The notes below the pieces were generated by a model. That model made no database searches, had not been told where the DNA came from, and saw nothing but the letters and a program-made list of their open reading frames with translations. From assembly GCF_034424375.1 (NCBI RefSeq), contig NZ_CP139965.1:1426001-1490000 (forward strand): a stretch of DNA of 64,000 bases. Direction: 5' to 3'. Within the stretch, counting starts at the first letter, position 1. Every line of letters begins with the position of its first letter. A program made the translations under genes and the position numbers. Below, piece by piece: positions 35,963-43,528 of this stretch. The stretch is from Paraburkholderia kururiensis (GTDB lineage: Bacteria; Pseudomonadota; Gammaproteobacteria; Burkholderiales; Burkholderiaceae).

Positions 35963-36495
35963 ATGAGATGGATGGCACGCGTATCGGTCGCGTTGATGAT
36001 TGGTTTACTGGCCGCCTGCTCGACCGGTCAGCGTAGCAGCAATGCGGATCACGGCAGAACTGGTTTGCTGAACAAGGTGGGTATCTTTACGGTCAACTAT
36101 ACGGATTTCGAAATTGGAGCCGTACTTGTCAAGTCACGGGATGCAAAAGACGTAGGGTTCGGCGGGCCGATTCCGCCGCTTGCCATGGGAGGAGTCGGAC
36201 CGGCCGCATGCTGCTATCAGTTACCGAGGCCCGGCGAGCAAATTACCATTTACTGGACAAACAGTCCATGGGAAATCAATTCATCAAAAGGACAGTCGTG
36301 TTAACCGGCTCGGCACCAGACGATCCCAGTCATTTTTCTAACCTCATTATCCGGTTCATGAATGATTTTCCTGCGGTCACCATTCAGGCCGAGTTTATTT
36401 CAGACGATGAAATAAAGGCCGGACGTTCCAGTGCTCACATCGATCCGTTGCTTTGGCCCGTTCTCGATAAGCTAACCCAAAAGCAAGGAGGATGA
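35963..36495 (+). pseudogene. DUF3304-like lipoprotein (immunity copy 1), frameshifted
   Basis: The frame opens MRWMARVSVALMIGLLAACSTGQ with lipobox LAAC and GAGGA 8 bases upstream. It stays homologous to the next three copies up to about codon 110 and stops at TAA 36302. The rest of the domain (VVLTGSAPDDPSHFSNLIIRF to LDKLTQKQGG) is in another frame ending at 36495. A single indel near the AAAAGG at about 36285-36292 would restore one 177-codon gene, so it is a recently broken copy or uses frameshifting. An N-terminal extension from 35861 is possible but unnecessary. Confidence 0.7.
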
Positions 36496-36499
36496 ATCG

Positions 36500-37009
36500 A
36501 TGAGGATGATTGTGCGCATGTTCATTGTATGGACGCTGGGCATGCTAGCCGCCTGTGCGACAGGTCAGCCACGTGGCTATGTCGATGCTTCTGCGTGGAG
36601 TGCGAACTACACCGAGGACTATATTCCTCGCTTCTGGATTCAGACCGTTGATGGCAAGGATACCGGGTTGGCGGGTGTTCAGGTTCAGGAGTTCTCACGA
36701 GGCGGTAAAGGTGGTCGCGAATGCTGTTCGCTAATTTCGGGCGTAGACCAGACGATCAAGATCGTGTGGCGCGTCGGTGGACGTCAGGACGATGAGTCCC
36801 AGTGGAAAACGTATAGCCGTGATGTTGTGGTGAAAGGTGCGATGCCAACTAGGAAGGATGCCTACAACATCCTGATGGTCAGATTTTTTTCCGATCATCA
36901 GGTAGAAGTTGAAGTGATCCCTGACCGGGGAGAACCCGGCGATGCCGCGAGTCCACGCGTTGATAAACTGTTTTACAGCCAGCGTGTGATGCGTCACATG
37001 GGAGAATAA
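36500..37009 (+). CDS. DUF3304-like lipoprotein, putative T6SS lipase immunity protein (copy 2)
   Basis: 169 residues; signal with lipobox LAAC (MRMIVRMFIVWTLGMLAACATGQ), so the mature protein is probably anchored facing the periplasm. The domain has NYTEDYIPRFWIQTVDGKD, RECCSLISGVDQTIKIVWRVGG and a conserved end RVMRHMGE. AAGGAGGA precedes the ATG. Tle1-type phospholipase effectors act in the periplasm and are blocked by lipoproteins encoded next to them; the immunity role is inferred from position and localisation. Two bases separate it from the next frame. Confidence 0.75.
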   Translation: MRMIVRMFIVWTLGMLAACATGQPRGYVDASAWSANYTEDYIPRFWIQTVDGKDTGLAGVQVQEFSRGGKGGRECCSLISGVDQTIKIVWRVGGRQDDESQWKTYSRDVVVKGAMPTRKDAYNILMVRFFSDHQVEVEVIPDRGEPGDAASPRVDKLFYSQRVMRHMGE

Positions 37010-37011
37010 AA

Positions 37012-37707
37012 ATGCAGAACTGGATAACCGACGATCCGAAGCACTTTCTGCGGTCAATGAAGACGGCGACACAGTTGCATGCGGAAGACTTCATAACCTG
37101 CACGACGTGCGAACAGCAGCCATGGTTCAGCTTCTTTTTCGATGGCACGGGGAATAACCGTGACATTGGCGAATCGTGGCAGACGCACGCCAATATCACG
37201 CGGTGGATGACACGTGTGTTCATGACGATGATGCTGTGCGTGCTGACCGCCTGTGCGACAGGTCAGTCAGGCGGCTATGTCGATGTCTCGGCATGGGGCG
37301 CGAACTACACCGAGGACTATATTCAGGACTTCTCGATTCAGACTGTGGATGGAAAGAGGTCAGGAATCGGCGGCGCCAATGTGGCTGAATTTTCAAAGGG
37401 AGGTGCGGGCGGCTCCGAATGCTGTTCGCTAATTCCGGGCGTAGACCAGACGATCAAGATCGTGTGGCGCGTCGGTGGACCTCAGGACGACAAGTCGCAG
37501 TGGAAAACGTATAGCCGCGATGTTGTGGTAATTGGAAAAATGCCGGGGGACACGAAAGACCATAGTGTTCTGATAGTTCGTTTCTTCCCGAATCATGAAG
37601 TTGAAGCAGAGGTCTTTCCTGGCGACGGCAGCTTTGGCCCCTCAAATCCCCGCATGGACAAACTGTTTTTCGTTGGACCGCGCGTGATGCGCCACATGGG
37701 AGAATGA
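37012..37707 (+). CDS. lipase-head/DUF3304 composite (immunity copy 3)
   Basis: A 231-codon frame in which residues 1-63 repeat the N-terminus of the DUF2235 lipase (MQNWITDDPKHFLRSMKTAT to FFFDGTGNN) and the remainder is a DUF3304 lipoprotein with its own hydrophobic segment and lipobox (VFMTMMLCVLTAC). It may be translated as a fusion, but then the lipobox would be internal. An ATG at 37207 (MTRVFMTMM) would give a normal 166-residue lipoprotein. Copy 3 differs most from the others in its last third (KMPGDTKDHSVLIVRFFPNHEVEAEVF). Confidence 0.7.
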   Translation: MQNWITDDPKHFLRSMKTATQLHAEDFITCTTCEQQPWFSFFFDGTGNNRDIGESWQTHANITRWMTRVFMTMMLCVLTACATGQSGGYVDVSAWGANYTEDYIQDFSIQTVDGKRSGIGGANVAEFSKGGAGGSECCSLIPGVDQTIKIVWRVGGPQDDKSQWKTYSRDVVVIGKMPGDTKDHSVLIVRFFPNHEVEAEVFPGDGSFGPSNPRMDKLFFVGPRVMRHMGE

Positions 37708-37709
37708 CA

Positions 37710-38405
37710 ATGCAGGACTGGATAACCGATGATCCGATGCACTTCCTGCGGTCGATGAAAGCAGCCACGCAGTTGCATGCGGAAGAGTTCATGACCTGCA
37801 CGACGTGCGAACAGCAGCCGTGGTTCAGTTTCTTTTTCGATGGCACGGAGAATAACCGTGACATTGGCGAATCGTGGCAGATGCACACCAATATCACGCG
37901 GTGGATGACACGTGTGTTCATGACGATGACGCTGTGCGTGCTGGCAGCCTGTGCGACAGGTCAGCCACGCGGTTATGTGGATGTTTCGGCGTGGGGCGCG
38001 AACTACACCGAGGACTATATTCAGGACTTCTGGATTCAGACCGACGAGGGTAAGGATACTGGAGTGGGTGGAGTCTTGGTGTCGGAGTTCTCGCGAGGTG
38101 GAACGAGCGGACATATTTGTTGTTCCTTGATGCCCGGAGTCGGCAAGACGATCAAGGTAGTGTGGCGCGTCGGTGGACGTCAGGACGACAAGTCACAGTG
38201 GAAAACGTATAGCCGCGATGTTGTGGTGAAAGGTGCGATGCCAACCAAGAAAGATGCCTACAACATCCTGATGGTCAGATTTTTTTCCGATCATCAGGTG
38301 GAAGTTGAAGTGATCCCGGACCGGGGGGAACCAGGCGATGCCGCGAGTCCGCGTGTCGATAAACTGTTTTACGGTCAGCGTGTGATGCGCCACATGGGAG
38401 AATAA
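37710..38405 (+). CDS. lipase-head/DUF3304 composite (immunity copy 4)
   Basis: 231 codons with the same design and length as copy 3. Residues 1-63 copy the lipase head (MQDWITDDPMHFLRSMKAAT), then a DUF3304 lipoprotein with lipobox LAAC. An internal ATG at 37905 would give a 166-residue lipoprotein. Its C-terminal half is nearly identical to copy 2 (KGAMPTKKDAYNILMVRFFSDHQVEVEV), whereas copy 3 differs, which shows mosaic exchange. GGAG lies 7 bases before the ATG at 37710; an ATG two codons upstream overlaps the previous stop. Confidence 0.7.
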   Translation: MQDWITDDPMHFLRSMKAATQLHAEEFMTCTTCEQQPWFSFFFDGTENNRDIGESWQMHTNITRWMTRVFMTMTLCVLAACATGQPRGYVDVSAWGANYTEDYIQDFWIQTDEGKDTGVGGVLVSEFSRGGTSGHICCSLMPGVGKTIKVVWRVGGRQDDKSQWKTYSRDVVVKGAMPTKKDAYNILMVRFFSDHQVEVEVIPDRGEPGDAASPRVDKLFYGQRVMRHMGE

Positions 38406-38407
38406 AA

Positions 38408-39925
38408 ATGCAAGACTGGATAACCGACGATCCGATGCACTTCCTGCGGTCGATGAAGACGGCAACACAGTTGCACGCTGAAGAGTTCATGATCTGCACG
38501 ACGTGCGAACAGCAGCCGTGGTTCAGTTTCTTTTTCGACGGTACGGGGAATAATCTCGCTATTGACGAGCCCAAACAGAAGCTTTCCAATATCGCTCGTC
38601 TGTACAAAGGCCATATCGCTGATGAGTTGCCGCTGATTGTTCCACTCTACTATCCTGGCGTGGGCACACCGCTCGATGCTAGCGATCCAGGCTGGTGGGA
38701 AAGGGTCCGCGATAGCGAAATGTTGGGGGGCGGAGCCGGGGCGGGCAGCGATGTGCGCTTGGACAAGGCTGAGAAGGAGTTTTCGGAAAACCTGAAATAC
38801 AACCACAAGGTCAGCCGCATCGACATCGCCGTATTCGGCTTCTCACGTGGCGCAACACTCGCGCGCGCATTCGTGAACCGTCTGCTGAAGAAATGCTCTT
38901 TTAAGGATGGCGTAGCACACTGGCCCTGTCCGACAGCAGTGGATGGCGAATCCGCGCCGCTGCATTTTCGCTTCCTTGGCGTCTTCGACACGGTCGAATC
39001 GGTTGGCCTGCCCGCCCACAATCTTTCCGATCTGCGCTTGGAGGTGCCCGAGCAGGTCGAGCGGTGCGTGCATTTCGTCTCCGGCCATGAACTGCGTGCC
39101 TGCTTTCCCCTGACACCCGTGCGCGGCAGTACCGCGTTCTACGAGGAGACCGTTCTGCCGGGCGTGCATTCCGACGTTGGCGGCGGATACCGCCCTGAAG
39201 AACAGGCGCGCTCCGATTTGTTGGCACGTATCGCCCTGAACCGCATGCGCCTTGATGCGGCAATCAGCGGCGTGCCGTTCATCGCGCCGAAACTCGCCAG
39301 CAAGGAAATAAGCGCGCTGTTCGAGTACGACGAGGACGTAAAGGCGCTGTTCGATGAATACATGCGTACCGTGAACGCGACCGGCACGCTGGAACAGCAG
39401 GTCTTCGCGCACATGCGCCTGTTCTATGGCTGGCTGAAGGTCCGATTCAACCAGCGACCGGCCGACATCTACAAGAATGTGCGCTCGGCCGATCCAGAGA
39501 TACAGGCGCAGCTTGAGCGGATTCGGCAATTCCACGAGCAGATGAAGATCGACGCGGACACCATGAACTGGCGCGCCTATCTCACGCAGTTGTGGAAGAA
39601 GGATCGCAGCGAATACAACCGTGTGGTGGAAACGGCTGGCGGTGGCGACTCTCCTTTCAACAAGCCGCTGTCCGAAGAGCAGCAGGCCTACTGGGACGCG
39701 TGGCTGAACCCGCCGGAGCTTTCGGCCAACATGGTCCGCTTCTTCGACCAGTACGTGCACGACTCTCGCGCAGGGTTCCTCCGGATCGACAGCAGCGGGT
39801 ATCTGCGTGCGCGTCAGATCATCGACGTGGAGGGCAGTCGCGCAACTGCAACTGAATCTGGCACCAGGCCGACACACGTTGCTCCCGCCGAAGGCTCCCC
39901 GCAGGTTGCGCTTTCCGGGGCGTGA
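38408..39925 (+). CDS. DUF2235 (Tle1-family) T6SS phospholipase effector
   Basis: 505 residues, predicted alpha/beta hydrolase delivered into rival cells. FFFDGTGNN at 41-49 is the DUF2235 opening. The nucleophile is Ser146 in GFSRGAT, the acid Asp194 in GVFDTVES and the base His254 in PGVHSDVGGGY, all in family positions. Tle1 enzymes have phospholipase A activity in the periplasm. No signal peptide or PAAR domain, as for cargo loaded by a DUF4123 adaptor. The last ~35 residues are low-complexity and may be altered by a frameshift. It is preceded by its likely immunity genes and followed by PAAR. Confidence 0.88.
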   Translation: MQDWITDDPMHFLRSMKTATQLHAEEFMICTTCEQQPWFSFFFDGTGNNLAIDEPKQKLSNIARLYKGHIADELPLIVPLYYPGVGTPLDASDPGWWERVRDSEMLGGGAGAGSDVRLDKAEKEFSENLKYNHKVSRIDIAVFGFSRGATLARAFVNRLLKKCSFKDGVAHWPCPTAVDGESAPLHFRFLGVFDTVESVGLPAHNLSDLRLEVPEQVERCVHFVSGHELRACFPLTPVRGSTAFYEETVLPGVHSDVGGGYRPEEQARSDLLARIALNRMRLDAAISGVPFIAPKLASKEISALFEYDEDVKALFDEYMRTVNATGTLEQQVFAHMRLFYGWLKVRFNQRPADIYKNVRSADPEIQAQLERIRQFHEQMKIDADTMNWRAYLTQLWKKDRSEYNRVVETAGGGDSPFNKPLSEEQQAYWDAWLNPPELSANMVRFFDQYVHDSRAGFLRIDSSGYLRARQIIDVEGSRATATESGTRPTHVAPAEGSPQVALSGA

Positions 39926-40095
39926 TGAATACAGCAAGCCATCCGTACGGCGAGCGACGGCGCTTGCTCTATGCCTGGCGCGAGACGCTTGATTATGTGC
40001 GTGGCTGGCACCCCGGCAGGTTGCGCTCTTCGATCCGGAAGCAGAGCGGTGGCGTTTCGTGCCGTGTCGCGACGGTGCCCGGACCGACTGGATAA
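39925..40095 (+). CDS. short frame between lipase and PAAR, probably a decayed gene
   Basis: A 56-codon frame starts at the lipase stop (TGATG) and reads MNTASHPYGERRRLLYAWRE then DYVRGWHPG. From about 40017 a different frame is more protein-like (QVALFDPEAERWRFVPCRD, then GARTDWITLKREKQ), running to the PAAR start. One indel would join them into a ~65-residue protein. No family is recognised. Confidence 0.4.
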   Translation: MNTASHPYGERRRLLYAWRETLDYVRGWHPGRLRSSIRKQSGGVSCRVATVPGPTG

Positions 40096-40116
40096 CGCTG
40101 AAGAGGGAGAAACAGC

Positions 40117-40407
40117 ATGAATATTCGCCACGACATCCGCGACGGCGATACCACGACCGCGAACGGGCGCGTAATCGCGACGGTGCGCAACGACATCATC
40201 GACGGCAGGGCAGCAGCGTATGAGGGCGATCCGGTTTGGTGCCCGAAGTGCAGTACCACGGGAAAAATTGTCTGTGTGGGCGAGCGCCTGCTGGAGCAGG
40301 GGCCAGACGGCAGGAAGTCTGCGCTCAGCGGCGACTGGTGCCTGTGTGAGTGCCGCCCGAGCCCGCTGCTGGTCGCATCGCAGAACCGTTCCGCCGCCCG
40401 AGCATAG
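40117..40407 (+). CDS. PAAR-domain T6SS spike-tip protein
   Basis: 96 residues. PAAR proteins cap VgrG and sharpen the spike. Seen here are RHDIRDGDTTTANGRVIATV, then a Cys pair (PVWCPKC) and a Cys cluster (GDWCLCECRPSPLLVAS), the metal-binding pattern of this PAAR subgroup. There is no fused effector domain. The ribosome-binding region is GAGGGAGAAACAGC. It is the last gene of the island before the transporter remnant. Confidence 0.85.
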   Translation: MNIRHDIRDGDTTTANGRVIATVRNDIIDGRAAAYEGDPVWCPKCSTTGKIVCVGERLLEQGPDGRKSALSGDWCLCECRPSPLLVASQNRSAARA

Positions 40408-40642
40408 AAACCATACCGATTGCCGATTTCGCGGCAGCAGGATTCGTGCACGTTCGACCTGGCATTGCCACACGCTGGCATATGCATGTTCTGCCGCCGT
40501 GCTTTACTGAAGTGCATCGGAAGCCTGGCGCCAACCGCTTACACTTCCGCTACACGGCGCAAGAGCCAAAGCAGGGGCACGGGCTGCGAAGCCTTTAACC
40601 CATTGATTTTGCGATAGAGATGGTCATCGATCGGCTCTCCGG

Positions 40643-41175
40643 TAGTGGCATGGCGTGTGCCCTTCGCGCTCGGTCTGCTGATCGCGCCATTCGGCATCTA
40701 TCTGCGCCGGCGCCTGGCCGACGACAACCTCGGCGCCGAACATCACGGACTCTCTCGTCGCATGCTGCGCGAGCTGTTCATCGGGCATCTGCGCACGCTG
40801 CTGCTCATCGCACTCACGGTGATGGGCGGCACGGTTTCCATCTATATCCTCAACTTCTACATGCCCACGTACGCGATTCACACGCCGGGCTTGCCGATGT
40901 CGCTTTCGATGCTGCTGTGCTGCTCGATGGGCTCGGCGTCGGAGTTCGCGCTGATGTGCGAGTCGTTTCCGCGCCGCGTGCGGGCAACGGGCATTTCGAT
41001 CGCGTATGCGCTGGCCGTGTGTGTGTTCGGCGGCACGGCGCAACGGGTGGCGACGTGGCTGATTCGCGTGACGGGCAGCAAGCTCGCGCCGGCGGGTTAT
41101 GTGACGCTATGCGTGCTGGCGTCGCTGGTGGCGGTCTCGCTGCTGCGCGAGACCGCGAAGGGGGCGACGGACTGA
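40643..41175 (+). pseudogene. C-terminal half of the broken MHS-family MFS transporter
   Basis: Homology resumes abruptly at WRVPFALGLLIAPFGIYLRRRLADD (about 40649) and continues through helices 7-8 (LLLIALTVMGGTVSIYILNFYMPTYA). It then jumps from LSMLLCC to EFALMCESFPRRVRATGISIAYALA, skipping the expected loop 8-9 to helix 10. About 40 residues are missing at the island junction and roughly 70 inside. It has no start of its own. Same strand and same family as the fragment at 30383-30835, so both come from one gene interrupted by the T6SS island. Confidence 0.85.
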
Positions 41176-41196
41176 AGGCGCAGGGCAGCAGCGCCT

Positions 41197-42021
41197 TCAG
41201 CCGCGCACCGCGACCATCTGCGACACGCGTTGCGCGGCCTGCTGAAGCGGCTCCAGAAAAGCCTTCACCATCTGCTTTGCCGAGGTGCGCTGCGCGTTGC
41301 CGCTGATGTTCATGGCGGCAATGACGCGTCCCTGGCGGTTGCGGATGGGCGCGGAAAGCGAGATCAGGCCGCCTTCCAGTTCCTGGTCCACGATGGCCCA
41401 GCCCTGGCGGCGCACCTGCGCGATGATTTTCTTCAGCTCGTCCTTGTCCGTGACGGTGCGCGTCGTGTGGGTCTGGAGCGGCGACGCGGCGAGGGTGGCA
41501 TCGAGCGCGGCGTCGTCCAGCGCGGAAAGCAGCACGCGGCCCATCGACGTGCAATACGCTGGCAGCCGGCTGCCGATCGACAGATTGATCGTCATGATCT
41601 TGTGCGTGGGCACGCGCAGCACGTAGACGATTTCGGTCCGGTCCAGCACGGCCGCCGAGCAGCTCTCGTGAACCTCGGCCGACAGTTCCTCCATGACCGG
41701 CTCGGCAAGGTTCCAGAACGGCATGGAGGTCAGATAGGCGAAGCCGAGGTCGAGAATCTTCGGCGTGAGCCGGAACAGCCGCCCTTCGGTTTCCACGTAC
41801 CCGAGCGTTTGCAGCGTGAGCAGGATGCGCCGCGCGCCCGCGCGCGTGAGACCCGTGGCGGCGGCGACCTCGGTCAGCGTCTGCTCGGGCCGCTGGGCAT
41901 TGAACGCGCGGATCACGGAAAGACCGCGCGCGAACGACTGCACGTACGAATCGCCGGGTTTGTCGGGCGCCTGGGCGGCGGTGTCGGGAACGGGCGTGAG
42001 GTCGTCGGGGGCTGGGCTCAT
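41197..42021 (-). CDS. IclR-family regulator (PcaR/PobR-like)
   Basis: 274 residues. N-terminal winged helix (SFARGLSVIRAFNAQRPEQTLTEVAAATGLTRAGARRILLTLQTLGYV) and C-terminal IclR effector domain with VHESCSAAVLDRTEIVYVLRVPT, LPAYCTSMGRVLLSAL and the late GLISLSAPIRNRQGRVIAAMNISG. The closest family type is the PcaR/PcaU/PobR group that controls protocatechuate or beta-ketoadipate genes, consistent with the divergent pcaF-type thiolase. Start taken at ATG 42021; upstream in-frame starts lack a ribosome-binding site. Confidence 0.9.
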   Translation of the reverse strand: MSPAPDDLTPVPDTAAQAPDKPGDSYVQSFARGLSVIRAFNAQRPEQTLTEVAAATGLTRAGARRILLTLQTLGYVETEGRLFRLTPKILDLGFAYLTSMPFWNLAEPVMEELSAEVHESCSAAVLDRTEIVYVLRVPTHKIMTINLSIGSRLPAYCTSMGRVLLSALDDAALDATLAASPLQTHTTRTVTDKDELKKIIAQVRRQGWAIVDQELEGGLISLSAPIRNRQGRVIAAMNISGNAQRTSAKQMVKAFLEPLQQAAQRVSQMVAVRG

Positions 42022-42194
42022 AAACGCAAGGGGAAGGCGGGGAGGCAAAGAGGCGCGCCGTCTCAGGAACCCGAGAAGATAGCGCATGCGTTTTGTTTCG
42101 CCAACCGCGCTTCGCGCGAGTCTTGCCGTGGATGCGAAGCTGCTGTGGCTGAGGCGGGCGCTCCGGTGGATGGCACCGGGCGCCGGGGCGCGGC

Positions 42195-42268
42195 TTGACA
42201 TGCCGGTCCGCGCGGGCCTAACATCGGCCTCAATGTTCGTTATGCGATCTATGGTTCGTATACAGAAC
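42195..42268 (+). promoter_or_regulatory. pcaF promoter and putative IclR-type binding sites
   Basis: TTGACA (42195-42200), 18-bp spacer, TAACAT (42219-42224). Downstream are GTTCGTTATGCGA (42235-42247), close to known PcaR half-sites, and a dyad GTTCGTATACAGAAC (42254-42268). The two sites lie between the promoter and the thiolase ribosome-binding site, which suggests regulation by the divergent IclR protein. Confidence 0.55.
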
Positions 42269-42301
42269 TTTTTGAACCATGACCTGCCATCGGAGACACA
42301 G

Positions 42302-43504
42302 ATGACCGAAGCCTTCCTGTGCGACGCCATTCGCACCCCCATCGGCCGCTACGCGGGCGCCCTCGCGCAGGTGCGCGCCGACGACCTGGGCGCCGTGCCG
42401 CTCAAGGCGCTGATGGAGCGCAACAAGGAAGTGGACTGGAACGCGATCGACGACGTGATCTTCGGCTGCGCGAACCAGGCCGGCGAAGACAACCGCAACG
42501 TGGCGCGCATGTCGCTGCTGCTCGCGGGCCTGCCGCAAGGCGTGCCGGGCTCGACGGTGAACCGCCTGTGCGGCTCGGGTATGGACGCTGTGGGTATCGC
42601 CGCGCGCGCGATCAAATCGGGCGAGGCCGGGCTGATGATCGCGGGCGGCGTGGAAAGCATGAGCCGCGCGCCGTTCGTGATGGGCAAGGCGGCTTCGGCG
42701 TTCTCCCGCGAGGCTGCGGTCTACGACACCACGATCGGCTGGCGCTTCGTCAATCCGTTGATGAAGCAGCAATACGGCGTGGACTCGATGCCGGAAACCG
42801 GCGAGAACGTGGCGCAAGACTACCAGGTGAGCCGCGCGGACCAGGACGCCTTCGCGCTGCGCAGCCAGCAGAAGGCGGCGCGCGCGCAGGCCGACGGCAC
42901 GCTCGCGCAGGAAATCGTGCCGGTCACGATCCCGCAGAAGAAGGGCGAGCCCGTGGTGGTCGCGAAAGACGAGCATCCGCGCGAAACGAGCCTCGAAGCG
43001 CTCGCGAAGCTCAAGGGCGTGGTGCGGCCCGACGGCACGGTGACGGCGGGCAATGCCTCGGGCGTCAACGACGGCGCGGCGGCACTGCTGCTCGCGAACG
43101 AAGAAAGCGCGAAGCGCTTCGGCCTCGTGCCGCGTGCCCGCGTGCTGGGCGTGGCGACGGCGGGCGTGGCGCCGCGCGTGATGGGCATCGGCCCGGCGCC
43201 GGCCACGCAGAAGCTGCTCGCGCGGCTGGGCATGAGCATCGGCCAGTTCGACGTGATCGAACTGAACGAGGCCTTCGCCTCGCAAGGGCTCGCCGTGCTG
43301 CGCATGCTCGGCGTAGCCGACGACGACCCGCGCGTGAATCCGAACGGCGGCGCCATCGCCTTGGGGCACCCGCTGGGCATGAGCGGCGCGCGTCTCGTCA
43401 CCACCGCGATGTATCAACTGCAACGCACGCAGGGCCGCTACGCGCTCTGCACGATGTGCATCGGCGTGGGCCAGGGCATCGCCATCGCGATCGAGCGGGT
43501 TTGA
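42302..43504 (+). CDS. pcaF: 3-oxoadipyl-CoA thiolase
   Basis: 400 residues, exactly the PcaF length. It splits beta-ketoadipyl-CoA into succinyl-CoA and acetyl-CoA at the end of aromatic-compound degradation. Active-site Cys90 in VNRLCGSGMDA, the His in GGAIALGHPLGMSGAR and the second Cys in CTMCIGVGQG are present. FLCDAIRTPIGRYAGALAQVRADDLGAVPLKAL is the PcaF/PaaJ-type N-terminus. GGAG lies 7 bases upstream. The CoA-transferase genes usually nearby are absent. PaaJ, the phenylacetate-pathway equivalent, cannot be excluded. Confidence 0.92.
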   Translation: MTEAFLCDAIRTPIGRYAGALAQVRADDLGAVPLKALMERNKEVDWNAIDDVIFGCANQAGEDNRNVARMSLLLAGLPQGVPGSTVNRLCGSGMDAVGIAARAIKSGEAGLMIAGGVESMSRAPFVMGKAASAFSREAAVYDTTIGWRFVNPLMKQQYGVDSMPETGENVAQDYQVSRADQDAFALRSQQKAARAQADGTLAQEIVPVTIPQKKGEPVVVAKDEHPRETSLEALAKLKGVVRPDGTVTAGNASGVNDGAAALLLANEESAKRFGLVPRARVLGVATAGVAPRVMGIGPAPATQKLLARLGMSIGQFDVIELNEAFASQGLAVLRMLGVADDDPRVNPNGGAIALGHPLGMSGARLVTTAMYQLQRTQGRYALCTMCIGVGQGIAIAIERV

Positions 43505-43528
43505 TCGACGCGACCTGAACCGGTGCGC

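Larger units (their letters stand above)
37012..38407 (+). repeat. 698-bp tandem duplication: lipase 5' stub plus immunity gene, two units
   Basis: Units 37012-37709 and 37710-38407 have identical length. Each starts with the first ~63 codons of the lipase gene, continues into a full DUF3304 gene and ends directly before the next lipase start. The preceding immunity gene (36500) and the intact lipase (38408) complete the array on either side. Confidence 0.88.

Noticed and set aside
30836..40642. Prophage or transposon origin of the T6SS island
   Set aside because: No integrase, transposase, phage structural gene, tRNA or terminal repeats were recognised; VgrG and PAAR are spike proteins of T6SS, not phage evidence by themselves.
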